Shown piece by piece: positions 24,088 to 31,380 of a stretch of 43,906 nucleotides of DNA. A program made the position numbers and the translations under genes. The notes below the pieces were generated by a model, which saw only the letters and a list, made by a program, of their open reading frames with translations, ran no database searches and was not told the origin of the DNA. Positions within the stretch are counted from its first letter, which is position 1. Each line of letters opens with the position of its first letter. This stretch comes from Streptomyces milbemycinicus (GTDB taxonomy: Bacteria; Actinomycetota; Actinomycetes; Streptomycetales; Streptomycetaceae): assembly GCF_002154605.1 (NCBI RefSeq), contig NZ_MUNE01000227.1:1-43906 (forward strand), in the 5' to 3' direction.

Positions 24088-26094
24088 ATGCGCATCCTGG
24101 CCGTCCTGCCGACCTACGGGCGGGTGCCCCCGACGGGAGCGGTCATCACCACCCGCGAGTACATCCGCGGGCTCGTTGGGGCAGGGCACTCCGTGCAGGT
24201 CGTCACCACGGGCCGTCAGTCCGGCCGCTCCCGCACCGAGGACGGGGTACAGGTGTGGCCGTTGGGCACCTGGCGGTCGGCCATCCACAAGGAGCGGCCA
24301 CAGCTGATCATCACCCACCACGGGGACCGGCGGGCCGCGCAGATCGTCCGGCAGCTGGGGAGGATCCCGCACCTGCTGATGGTGCACGGCATGTCGGCGA
24401 CCCGGAACCTCGGGAGCCCGGCCCTGGCCTGGTTCCCTTCGCAGGCTTGCCGCGACCATTACGCCGACTATGGCGGCCCGGCGCTCGTCCTGCCGCCCCC
24501 GATCAACCCGGCCGCGTACGGCACGACGCCGGGGGACATGGCCACCCTGAACGGGGCCACGGTCGCCAAGGGCGCGGACGTGCTCGCCCACATCGCCGCA
24601 CGGATGCCGGACACGCGGTTCCTGGTGGTGAAGACCGTGGGCCGCGTCCCGGCGAGGATGCCGCGGAACGTGGTGCTGATCGAGCGGGGCGACCCGCGCG
24701 AGGTGTACGCCAGCACCCGCGTGCTGCTCATGCCGTCCACAGTGGAGTCCTACGGGCGGGCCGGCGTGGAGGCGATGGCGTCCGGCATCCCTGTGCTCGC
24801 CGCCCCGCTGCCGGGCATGCGCGAGGCGTTCGGGGACGCGGCCACATACATCCCCCGCGAGAACATCGACCGGTGGGTGGAGGAGCTGCGCCGCCTGCTG
24901 TCGGACCCGGACGCCTACGCCACGGCCTCGGCCAAGGCACGGTCGCACGCGGCCGGCCTGGACTACGCGGGGAACCTGCGCCAGTTCGAGGCCGCGTGCA
25001 TGAGCGTGCGCCGCCCCGACGCCGGCGAGCAGCTCGCCGCGCGCTCCGCTGACGCCCTGAACTCCCTGCACCAGCAGTCGCCGACGCCGGACGTCGTTGC
25101 CTGGATCCACTTCGGGGTGCCGTACCGGCGCGCAGGCTCAGAGACGATGCTCCACACCATGATGCGCGCCCTCAAGGACGCGGGCCTTGACGTGCTGGTG
25201 GTGTGCTCCGCCATGCCCGAGGCCCCGCCCTCCTGGGAGGCGGACGGCATCCCCTATGCCGCGCTGGACCCGCTCGCTGCCGACGGCGCGATCCGGTCCA
25301 TGAGGCCGCGCATCCTCGTCTCACACCACGACTTCGCCGAGAGCTCCATTTCCCTGTCCAAGGGCATCGGGGCACGGTCGGTGCTGGTCGTGCACTCCGA
25401 CTTCGATATCGCGGCCCGCCCCCTCGCGTTGTGGCCGGACCTGGTGGTCTACAACACCGAATGGGTCCGCCGCTCATTGGCCCCCCGCTACCTCGAGGTC
25501 GACCACATCCCATCCCTGGTCGTGCACCCGCCAGTGATCCCGGAGGAGCACCGCGCCCCAACGAGGGGCGACCGCGTCACGCTGGTCAACCTCAACCGGC
25601 ACAAGGGCGTGGACACGTGGCGCGGGGCTGCGGCCAACCTCCGCACCCGTCCCTTCCTCGGCGTAATCGGCGGCCACGGCAAACAGATCCTGCGCCCGGT
25701 GCTGCGGAACATGCGGATCATCCCCCAGACCTCCAACATGCGCGGCGACGTGTGGGCGCACACGCGGGTGCTGATGATGCCCAGCATCTACGAGTCGTAC
25801 GGCATGGCCGCCGTGGAGGCCCTCGCCTCCGGAATCCCCGTCATCGCCCACCCTACCTCCGGCCTGCGCGAGGCGCTGGGGAACGCGGGCATGTTCATCG
25901 ACCGGGAGGACGTCCGCTCGTGGGTGGCGGCCATCAGAGAGCTGTACCCGGACGGGGAGCGCCGGGCCGCAGCCGTCGCAGCCGCGTTCGCCCGCAGCGC
26001 GTTCCTCGCGAACCAGATGGGCGCGGAGATCAAGCAGTGGGTGGAGGCCGTCCAGGCGCTGCTGTCACGGGAGGTTGAAGCATCGGCTGCGTGA
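24088..26094 (+). CDS. Tandem GT-B (GT4-type) glycosyltransferase fusion
   Basis: ATG 24088 has GGGAG upstream; 668 residues. Two complete GT-B-like units lie in one chain. The first has MRILAVLPTYGRVPPTG and an E-x7-E donor-binding motif at 220/228 in ESYGRAGVEAMASG. The second has FGVPYRRAGSETMLHTMM near 345 and E-x7-E at 569/577 in ESYGMAAVEALASG. The repeat suggests fusion after duplication, so one enzyme could add two sugars. It lies among virion genes beside a second transferase, so the most likely substrates are capsid or tail proteins; glycosylated virions are known in actinophages. Its reach to cell-wall or other polymers cannot be excluded. Confidence 0.88.
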   Translation: MRILAVLPTYGRVPPTGAVITTREYIRGLVGAGHSVQVVTTGRQSGRSRTEDGVQVWPLGTWRSAIHKERPQLIITHHGDRRAAQIVRQLGRIPHLLMVHGMSATRNLGSPALAWFPSQACRDHYADYGGPALVLPPPINPAAYGTTPGDMATLNGATVAKGADVLAHIAARMPDTRFLVVKTVGRVPARMPRNVVLIERGDPREVYASTRVLLMPSTVESYGRAGVEAMASGIPVLAAPLPGMREAFGDAATYIPRENIDRWVEELRRLLSDPDAYATASAKARSHAAGLDYAGNLRQFEAACMSVRRPDAGEQLAARSADALNSLHQQSPTPDVVAWIHFGVPYRRAGSETMLHTMMRALKDAGLDVLVVCSAMPEAPPSWEADGIPYAALDPLAADGAIRSMRPRILVSHHDFAESSISLSKGIGARSVLVVHSDFDIAARPLALWPDLVVYNTEWVRRSLAPRYLEVDHIPSLVVHPPVIPEEHRAPTRGDRVTLVNLNRHKGVDTWRGAAANLRTRPFLGVIGGHGKQILRPVLRNMRIIPQTSNMRGDVWAHTRVLMMPSIYESYGMAAVEALASGIPVIAHPTSGLREALGNAGMFIDREDVRSWVAAIRELYPDGERRAAAVAAAFARSAFLANQMGAEIKQWVEAVQALLSREVEASAA

Positions 26095-26105
26095 TCCACC
26101 ACAGC

Positions 26106-26170
26106 TATCCTGTTCGACAACGCCGATGGTTTAGGGCCTGGCTCCTTTGCAGCAAAGGGAGCTATGGCCC
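26106..26170 (+). promoter_or_regulatory. Late leader element, copy 2 (tail tube)
   Basis: TATCCT is at 26106-26111 and GGTTTAGGGCC starts at 26128. The hairpin is GCTCCTTTG (26141-26149) with CAAAGGGAGC (26153-26162), one bulged G. The right arm contains the AAAGGGAG ribosome site, and ATG is at 26171. Confidence 0.65.
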
Positions 26171-26869
26171 ATGTCCTGTCCCCTGATCGCTAACGCGGAC
26201 GTTATGCGGATCACGCGCGTCGACCAGTGTGGAAACCCGGTGTGTGGCGACGACAACGGGTTCGTCTTCGAGTGCTTTTCCAGCCTCGCCATGAACGTGA
26301 ACTCCGACGACGGCGACGATATCCAGTACAAGGCCGCGAACGGCAAGGTCTGCGGGTTCAAGCGGGGCTGCCCGACCTTCAACGGGCTGGATCTCGAAAT
26401 CAATGTGTTCTCCGTGTCCCCGGAGATGATCGAGATCCTCACCGGCAACCCGGTATACCTCGGCTACGACGGCACCCCGATCGGCATCGACACCTGCTCC
26501 ATCCAGTGCAACACCGGCTTCGCGCTGGAACTCTGGGCGGAGGTCCTGGGCGAGGAGTGCGATGACGGCGCCCAGGGCCAGTGGCTGTACTGGCTGATGC
26601 CCTGGGTCACCAACGGGATCATCGGCGACCTGGAGATCGGCTCGGAGGCCGTGACGCTCCAAATCACCGGCTCCACCCGTGCGGGCGGCTCCTGGGGCGT
26701 GGGCCCGTACGACGTGCAGTCGATCGACAAGGCCGGCACCCCGGGCCCGATGCTCACGCCGCTCGACTCGTCCTGCCACCGCAGGACGTTCATCACGACG
26801 ATCGCGCCGCCGGAGCCGTCGTGTGACTACACGCCGGTCACCTGCGACTCCATGTCCCTCGCCTCGTAA
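26171..26869 (+). CDS. Probable major tail (tube) protein
   Basis: ATG 26171 is in the right place after the leader hairpin; an upstream in-frame ATG lacks a site. The 232-residue protein opens MSCPLIANADVMRITRVDQCG, then KAANGKVCGFKRGCPTFNGLDLEINVFSVSPEMIEIL, GYDGTPIGIDTCSIQC, and a WGVGPYDVQSIDKAG strand with TFITTIAPP near the end. Size and beta-rich composition fit a tail tube protein, and the FNGLDLEINVFSVSPEMIEILTG region resembles tube proteins of actinophages. About ten Cys add to the Cys-rich virion theme. The position ahead of connectors rather than just before the chaperones is slightly unusual. Confidence 0.65.
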   Translation: MSCPLIANADVMRITRVDQCGNPVCGDDNGFVFECFSSLAMNVNSDDGDDIQYKAANGKVCGFKRGCPTFNGLDLEINVFSVSPEMIEILTGNPVYLGYDGTPIGIDTCSIQCNTGFALELWAEVLGEECDDGAQGQWLYWLMPWVTNGIIGDLEIGSEAVTLQITGSTRAGGSWGVGPYDVQSIDKAGTPGPMLTPLDSSCHRRTFITTIAPPEPSCDYTPVTCDSMSLAS

Positions 26870-27576
26870 TGGAACTGCCGGACATCGTCGTTCCGGTGCG
26901 GGAGGGGGCCCACAACGAGCAGCTGCGGTACGCGCTGCGCTCGTGGACGGCCCACCTCCCGCACCGGCACGTGTGGATCGTCGGCTACCGGCCATGGTGG
27001 GCCGCCGGCGCCCGCCACATCCCCACCCACCAGCGCGGGCTCCCCTCGTACATCAACACGACGGCCGCGATGCGCGCCGCGTGCGAACACCCGAAGGTCT
27101 CCGACCCGTTCCTGTGGGCGAATGACGACTTCTTCGTCATGAGTCCGCAGCCCATGCCGTTCCCTGTCTTCAACCGCGGGCCGGTGCGTCAGGTGTTCGC
27201 CCAGTACGGCACCCGCTCCAGCGTGTACGTCGCGGCAATGCGGGAGACGCACGCCTTCCTCGTCGGCCTCGGGCATGCGGATCCGACGTCGTTCGAGCTG
27301 CACGTGCCGCTGCCGGTCCACAAGGAGGGCATGCTGCGGGCCCTGGAGGCCGGGCAGGGCCATGACATCCACAAGCGCACCGTGTACGGCGTACTGAACG
27401 GCATCACTGGCACGCCGATGCGGGACGTCAAGGTGGCCCGCCGCGGCCCTCAGTTCGACACCGCCTCCCCGTTCCTGTCCACGATGCCGGACAGCTTCCA
27501 CAACGGGGCGGTCGGCCGGCTCATCCGCGATGCGTTCCCGCAGCCGAGCCCGTACGAGAAGCGTGGGAGGCGCTGA
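26869..27576 (+). CDS. Stealth-like / GT-A-type transferase
   Basis: The start ATG overlaps the previous stop (TAATG) and has no separate ribosome site, implying coupled translation. In 235 residues it shows VVPVREGAHNEQLRYALRSW at the N-terminus, a WANDDFFV motif at 83-90 (Asp pair as in the NDD of Stealth CR2-type phosphotransferases and GT-A DxD enzymes), and HADPTSFELHVPLPVHKEGML followed by a helical end. It likely transfers a sugar or sugar phosphate. Together with the tandem GT-B enzyme two genes upstream it forms a virion- or surface-glycosylation pair. Confidence 0.75.
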   Translation: MELPDIVVPVREGAHNEQLRYALRSWTAHLPHRHVWIVGYRPWWAAGARHIPTHQRGLPSYINTTAAMRAACEHPKVSDPFLWANDDFFVMSPQPMPFPVFNRGPVRQVFAQYGTRSSVYVAAMRETHAFLVGLGHADPTSFELHVPLPVHKEGMLRALEAGQGHDIHKRTVYGVLNGITGTPMRDVKVARRGPQFDTASPFLSTMPDSFHNGAVGRLIRDAFPQPSPYEKRGRR

Positions 27577-27579
27577 CCC

Positions 27580-28392
27580 ATGCCACTCCACACGGGCCCG
27601 TGCGAGCCGTGGCCGTTCGACCCGGTGTGCTGCAACCTCCCGGACGGCGTCGACCAGGAGGTCATCGACCGGCAGCGCGCCATCGCGACCCGCCTCCTGT
27701 GGGCGCTGTCCGGCCGACGCTGGGGGCCGTCGTGCCCGTTCACTGTGCGGCCGTGCCGGAAACGCTGCCTCGACTCCTCCCCGCTCACCGTGCGCGGTGA
27801 AACGGCCGGCCCGTGGATCCCGTACCTCGGCCGCGACGGAGCCTGGCGCAACGCTAGCGTGTGCGGCTGCCAGTCCGACTGTTCATGCGGTGAGCTGTGC
27901 GAAGTACGCCTCGAAGGCCCCGTGTACGACGTCGTGGCCGTGGAGCTCGACGGCGTGATGCTGCCGCGAGACGGTGCCTACCGTGTCGACGCGTCCGGGC
28001 TCCTCGTCCGTACGGACGGCGGGTGCTGGCCCGACTGCCAGGACATGGCCGCACCGTGCGGAAACCCGAACACCTTCTGCGTCACCTACCGGATTGGTCT
28101 GCCGCTCGATGAGGCGGCGATCGCCGCGTTCAGCTCATTGGTCTGCCACCTCGTCAAGGACTGCTCGGGCGGCTGCGGCTGCAAGGTCGCCTCGAATAAG
28201 GCCCTCAGTCGGCTGTCCCGGCAGGGCGTCGACCTGGAGTTCGCGGACCCGACGGTCATTTACTCGGAGATGCGGACCGGCATCCCGGCCGTCGACATGT
28301 GGCTGACCGCCGTCAACCCCTACCGGCAGACCTCCCCGAGCCGCGTCTACTCCCCGGACCTGAAGCGCCCGCGCCTCCAGGTTTGGCCATAG
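27580..28392 (+). CDS. Head-tail connector protein
   Basis: ATG 27580 has GGGAGG upstream; 270 residues. It is Cys-rich: an FDPVCCNLPDGVDQEVIDRQRAIATRLLWALSGRRWGPS opening, then CQSDCSCGELCEV, a beta region, and a C-terminal helical part (LVCHLVKDCSGGCGCKVASNKALSRLSRQGVDLEF, then IPAVDMWLTAVNPYR). The DMWL-AVNP and SRVYSPD sequences near the end are features of actinophage connector proteins that join portal and tail. Order agrees, since it precedes two more neck-type genes. Confidence 0.7.
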   Translation: MPLHTGPCEPWPFDPVCCNLPDGVDQEVIDRQRAIATRLLWALSGRRWGPSCPFTVRPCRKRCLDSSPLTVRGETAGPWIPYLGRDGAWRNASVCGCQSDCSCGELCEVRLEGPVYDVVAVELDGVMLPRDGAYRVDASGLLVRTDGGCWPDCQDMAAPCGNPNTFCVTYRIGLPLDEAAIAAFSSLVCHLVKDCSGGCGCKVASNKALSRLSRQGVDLEFADPTVIYSEMRTGIPAVDMWLTAVNPYRQTSPSRVYSPDLKRPRLQVWP

Positions 28393-28405
28393 GGAGGGGG
28401 CTCGT

Positions 28406-28996
28406 ATGGCATTGCATCCGCTCGCGATCCATGACCTCGCTGAGGCTGTCCTCGGCTGTGTGTGCGCGGCGCTGGAGGACACCGCGGCGAAGGTGGAGGG
28501 GCAACCGGCCTGCCCGGACTGCCGGACCTGCCTCGTGCCCGGCACACCGGCCTGGGACGGGTGTGAGGACCCGTGCACCGGGGAGGCCGGCGGGCAGCTG
28601 ACGGTCAACGTGGCCCGTATCTACCCGTCGACCACCAGCTCGTTCCCGGCGGAGGACCGCACCGTGCGGGACTTGCGCGAGTGCGCGCCGCCCCCGGTGA
28701 CCGCGGTGGAGCTGGTGGTCACGCTGCTGCGGTGCGCCCCGGGTCCCACCGAGCAGGGCTGTCCGCCGTCGTGCGAGGAGGAGGAGGCCGCCGCGCGGGT
28801 CCTGCACGTGGACCAGTTCACCGTCTACAACGCGCTGCTGTGCTGCGTGCCCCGCACCGGGGGCGGGCGCCGCGGCCGGCGGTTCGTGCTCGGCGCCTCC
28901 CGGGTCATGGGTCCGCAAGGCGGGTGCGTCGGTATAGAGCAGCGGGTCACCGCGGCGCTGCCGGGCTGCGACCCGTGCCCGGCGGGGGGCGGTTAG
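28406..28996 (+). CDS. Head-tail connector/stopper-type protein
   Basis: ATG 28406 has AGGGAGGGGG upstream; 196 residues. It opens with an amphipathic helix (LAIHDLAEAVLGCVCAALEDT). A Cys-rich loop (CPDCRTCLVPGTPAWDGCEDPC) follows, then QLTVNVARIYPSTTSSFPAEDR, an ELVVTLLRCAPG strand, and a C-terminal domain with RVMGPQGGCVGIEQRVTAALPGCDPCPAG. The overall pattern is that of neck proteins with an N-terminal helix and a small beta barrel. It lies between a connector and an HK97 gp10-like gene, which supports the role. Confidence 0.65.
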   Translation: MALHPLAIHDLAEAVLGCVCAALEDTAAKVEGQPACPDCRTCLVPGTPAWDGCEDPCTGEAGGQLTVNVARIYPSTTSSFPAEDRTVRDLRECAPPPVTAVELVVTLLRCAPGPTEQGCPPSCEEEEAAARVLHVDQFTVYNALLCCVPRTGGGRRGRRFVLGASRVMGPQGGCVGIEQRVTAALPGCDPCPAGGG

Positions 28997-29014
28997 GGCC
29001 GCTCAGGTTTCCCT

Positions 29015-29030
29015 GCCCGGGTCCCCGGGC
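29015..29030 (+). terminator. Short GC hairpin before the micro-ORF
   Basis: GCCCGGG (29015-29021) pairs with CCCGGGC (29024-29030), with a two-base gap as drawn. In practice the inner pair or two must open for the loop. It lies 20 bases after the preceding stop. Confidence 0.45.
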
Positions 29031-29067
29031 GGGGGTGGCTGCAACCGGAAGGAAGGGAGTGGTGACA

Positions 29068-29127
29068 GTGATCAACGTCCTGAACGACGTCCTCGTGTTC
29101 GTCAACGTGTTCATCAACGTGCTCTGA
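29068..29127 (+). CDS. 19-residue hydrophobic micro-ORF
   Basis: GTG 29068 has GGAAGGGAG a few bases upstream; GTG 29062 in frame is too close to the site. The product is MINVLNDVLVFVNVFINVL, almost entirely hydrophobic with evenly spaced Asn, and would form a single membrane helix. It lies alone between two hairpins, so it looks like a small separate unit. The role is unknown; micro-proteins of this kind may be toxic or affect the membrane. It could also be part of a structured leader, so it stays tentative. Confidence 0.5.
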   Translation: MINVLNDVLVFVNVFINVL

Positions 29128-29139
29128 CCGGCACGTGCG

Positions 29140-29174
29140 GGTGCCCCACGGCCTCACCAGGGCCGTGGGGCACC
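29140..29174 (+). terminator. 14-bp perfect hairpin after the micro-ORF
   Basis: GGTGCCCCACGGCC (29140-29153) pairs fully with GGCCGTGGGGCACC (29161-29174) around TCACCAG. It starts 12 bases after the micro-ORF stop and ends before the GAGGAGG site of the next gene. Confidence 0.75.
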
Positions 29175-29200
29175 ACACCACCAGACCAGAGGAGGCCGCT

Positions 29201-29578
29201 GTGAGTGTTGAGGTGACGATCGACCCGTCCCGGCTGGCGCGGCTCCTACGCCTACGTGGTGGACGGGCCGAGCGGCGGCTACGCGAGCGCACGGAACGTG
29301 TCGCGGACATCGCCCGGCGAGAGGCCCCCGGCAGCATGGGCAACTACATCTCATGGAAGGTGCAGGAGGGGCCGCGTGGCCTTCAAGGTGTGATTGTGTG
29401 CGATCACCCTGCGGTCAGGTACGTCCTCGACGGCACCCGCCCACACATCATCCGCCCCCGACGCGCGAGGGCACTGCGGTTCGAGGTCGACGGCCGTGTG
29501 GTGTTCTCCGCGTTCGTACGGCACCCCGGTACTCGGGCGAACAACTTCCTCGCTCGGGCACTGCGACTCGGCCGATGA
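29201..29578 (+). CDS. HK97 gp10-like neck/tail-completion protein
   Basis: GTG 29201 has GAGGAGG upstream; 125 residues. It is basic, with SVEVTIDPSRLARLLRLRGGRAERRLRERTERVADIARREAPG at the start, then VCDHPAVRYVLDGTRPHIIRPRRARALRFEVDGRVVFSAFVRHPGTRANNFLARAL. The helix, the YVLDGTRPHIIRPR strand and the HPGTRANNFL end are characteristic of this family, which completes the tail end that meets the head. It is the last gene before the minus-strand cargo gene. Confidence 0.85.
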   Translation: MSVEVTIDPSRLARLLRLRGGRAERRLRERTERVADIARREAPGSMGNYISWKVQEGPRGLQGVIVCDHPAVRYVLDGTRPHIIRPRRARALRFEVDGRVVFSAFVRHPGTRANNFLARALRLGR

Positions 29579-29581
29579 CTC

Positions 29582-30406
29582 TCAGGTGTGTCCGCTCGAA
29601 TCAAGAACGCTGCGCGCTGACCTCACGAAGTCGAAGCGAGCCGCCTCCAGCGCTGACAGTAGAGGGAGGGGAGCATCGGGATCTTCCTCTTGGGGGTGCC
29701 TTAGATGCTCTTGCAGGACGTGCATCCCGTGGACGCGGTGCTCGGGCACCTGACGGAGGACAGCAATCGCCTCCTCCTTCAGCTCGCGGATACGCGAGGG
29801 CCCAGTCCCGTTGAGCTCTGCCTCCAGGACCGCGGGATCGCCGGGATACTCCAGGACGAGCGACAGGACTTCGTTGACGATCTCCATGAAGCGAAGCAGC
29901 GGGTGTCCCGGCTGGCTCCTCTGGCAGGTAGTCCGCAAGGTGTGCCGGGCATCTTCCAGTCGGGCTCGATACTGCCTGGCGCTGGCATACCGCTTGCAGT
30001 CAGAGGCTATGTTCCATGCCTGCACGGCGAGGTCGTCTGGACCCTCCAGTTGGATGACGAGCTTGGCGGCTTGAAGAGCATTGAGTGCTTCGTCAATAGC
30101 GGCGTTCTTCGATGCCAACTCTCCCGGCTCGAAGCCCTGTCCATTGCGGATCAGTGAGGCCGCAGCCGCCTGGACGTCATGCACGGCGAGGAGAAACGCC
30201 GAGTACGCGTCTCGTCGTAGGCCTCGCCGCCACTGGGAGTGTGCGGTCATGGCCTGTGCTCGAACGGCATCCAGCGCGGCGCTGTAGCTGGCATCAGCTG
30301 CGCGCACGGCACCGCGCATCTGCCAACGACCCACCACAAGCGCGATCGGAATGCCCGCTGCCGCCACAGCTGCCGCTGCGATGGCCCCGACCCCCTGCAT
30401 ATCCAT
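29582..30406 (-). CDS. Minus-strand cargo protein with N-terminal membrane anchor
   Basis: Among late genes on the other strand. ATG at 30406 gives 274 residues; a start further upstream (30517) would run over the chaperone leader and is unlikely. Residues 1-22 (MDMQGVGAIAAAAVAAAGIPIALV) look like a membrane anchor. The rest is helical (SQWRRGLRRDAYSAFLLAVHDV, ALNALQAAKLVIQLEGPDDLAVQAW), ending in PLLSALEAARFDFVRSARSVLDSS. A ribosome site is weak. Opposite orientation and more mixed codon use suggest a cargo (moron) gene, possibly expressed in lysogeny. Helical-bundle proteins with one N-terminal helix are common in Streptomyces; no function is claimed. Confidence 0.7.
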   Translation of the reverse strand: MDMQGVGAIAAAAVAAAGIPIALVVGRWQMRGAVRAADASYSAALDAVRAQAMTAHSQWRRGLRRDAYSAFLLAVHDVQAAAASLIRNGQGFEPGELASKNAAIDEALNALQAAKLVIQLEGPDDLAVQAWNIASDCKRYASARQYRARLEDARHTLRTTCQRSQPGHPLLRFMEIVNEVLSLVLEYPGDPAVLEAELNGTGPSRIRELKEEAIAVLRQVPEHRVHGMHVLQEHLRHPQEEDPDAPLPLLSALEAARFDFVRSARSVLDSSGHT

Positions 30407-30460
30407 GATCTGATCATGCCGTAGAGCGGCGTGCTGAAGGGCCCAGAGGATCGCGCCCGC

Positions 30461-30522
30461 TACCCTTCCACTGCGCTGCTGGTTTTGGGCCGGGCGAGGA
30501 GCGGGAGACAAGGACAAACCCC
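30461..30522 (+). promoter_or_regulatory. Late leader element, copy 3 (tail-assembly chaperone)
   Basis: TACCCT is at 30461-30466 and GGTTTTGGGCCGGG starts at 30481. This copy has no obvious hairpin over the AAGGA site; a pairing of GGTTT with AAACC (next to the start) is possible. GTG is at 30523. Confidence 0.6.
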
Positions 30523-31062
30523 GTGCGGAAGAGCTTTGCCCTCCACACCGAACCCCACGTCGCCGACATCGGCGGGACAGAGCTGCTGTTCGCCCCGGAG
30601 GTCTTCGGGGATGAGTTCATGGACGCCTACGCCGAGCTGCGGGACGCGCAGAAGGCCAAGGGGGTGGACCTGGACAACCTCGGTGAGGCGGACCCCAGCG
30701 ACGTGCGCCGCACCGCCCGGGGGGTGCGCCTGTTCCTGGCCCGGCAGATGCTGCCGGAGTCCTCGGAGCTGTTCCTGCGCCTGGACGTCAAGGACCAGGC
30801 CGACGCGGTGCTGGAGTCCTTCACCGACCTGGAGGCGGCGGAGGCGTACGTCGCCGAGCACCCGGGCACGCGCATCGTGGACGCCCTGCGGCTGCCCACC
30901 CGCGTAGTGGTGGAGCTGCTGGAGTGGGTCGTGGAGCTGTATGGGGGTGGTAACCGCCCTACTACGTCGTCTTCCGCATCCTCGACTCCGTCGCGGCAGG
31001 CTGGGAGGCGTTCGACGGGGGCCTCGCCCTCCAGGGCGTCAACCCGCACGACTGGCCGCTGA
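30523..31062 (+). CDS. Tail-assembly chaperone, short (zero-frame) product
   Basis: GTG 30523 has AAGGA eight bases upstream; 179 residues. It opens MRKSFALHTEPHVADIGGTELLF, then EVFGDEFMDAYAELRDAQKAKGVDLDN and a helical region LEAAEAYVAEHPGTRIVDALRLPTRVVVELLEWVVELYGGGN. This is the typical gpG-like chaperone upstream of the tape measure. After GGGNRP the zero frame becomes Ser/Arg-rich (TTSSSASSTPSRQAGRR), unlike a folded protein. The companion frame carries the conserved-looking part, so the last 30 residues are probably read-through beyond the frameshift point. Confidence 0.85.
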   Translation: MRKSFALHTEPHVADIGGTELLFAPEVFGDEFMDAYAELRDAQKAKGVDLDNLGEADPSDVRRTARGVRLFLARQMLPESSELFLRLDVKDQADAVLESFTDLEAAEAYVAEHPGTRIVDALRLPTRVVVELLEWVVELYGGGNRPTTSSSASSTPSRQAGRRSTGASPSRASTRTTGR

Positions 31063-31286
31063 AGCGGCTGCTGAACGCCGCTGAGGTAGCCATGGATTCC
31101 GCGGCGAAGGACGACGCGGAACGGCAACGCAACCGGGCCCGGCTGTACGCCCCGCCGGACGGGGCGCGCCGGCGGCCACCTTCCGGGGGCGGACGTCCGC
31201 GCGGGGCGGCCAGTGTCGATGCGGGCCAGGCCCGGGCGCTCATGGCGCAGGCTGCTGCGGAGGAGGCACGCCTCCAAGGCCGGTAG
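30523..31286 (+). CDS. Tail-assembly chaperone, long product by -1 frameshift
   Basis: A second open frame ends at 31286 and has no start codon between its last stop (TAA 30951-30953) and ATG 31092. Yet it reads sensibly from about 30957 (PPYYVVFRILDSVAAGWEAFDGGLALQG, then NPHDWPLKRLLNAAEVAMDSA). Joining it needs a -1 step between 30954 and 31062. The best place is tRNA-Pro slipping from CCT (30958-30960) to CCC (30957-30959), giving a product of about 254 residues. gpG/gpGT-type frameshifts are widespread in siphoviruses. The exact slip site is inferred. Confidence 0.75.
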
Positions 31287-31317
31287 GGCGGATAATCTGG
31301 AGATCACGGCAGGCCCG

Positions 31318-31380
31318 TAGGCGCTGCCGCAAGCCGCTGGTTCTGGGCCGGGCAACCACACGCGAAAGCGGGGTTGCCCG
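31318..31380 (+). promoter_or_regulatory. Late leader element, copy 4 (tape measure)
   Basis: TAGGCG at 31318-31323 stands where the TAnnnT box should be, with a mismatch at the last base; TAATCT at 31293-31298 is an alternative. GGTTCTGGGCCGGG starts at 31339. CCGGGCAACC (31348-31357) pairs with GGTTGCCCGG (31372-31381) and covers the first base of the GTG start. A CGC-GAAA-GCG tetraloop helix lies inside. Confidence 0.65.

Noticed and set aside
30943..30948. GGGGGT run as the chaperone slip site
   Set aside because: A -1 step there would meet TAA at 30951-30953 in the new frame, so the slip must occur after it.
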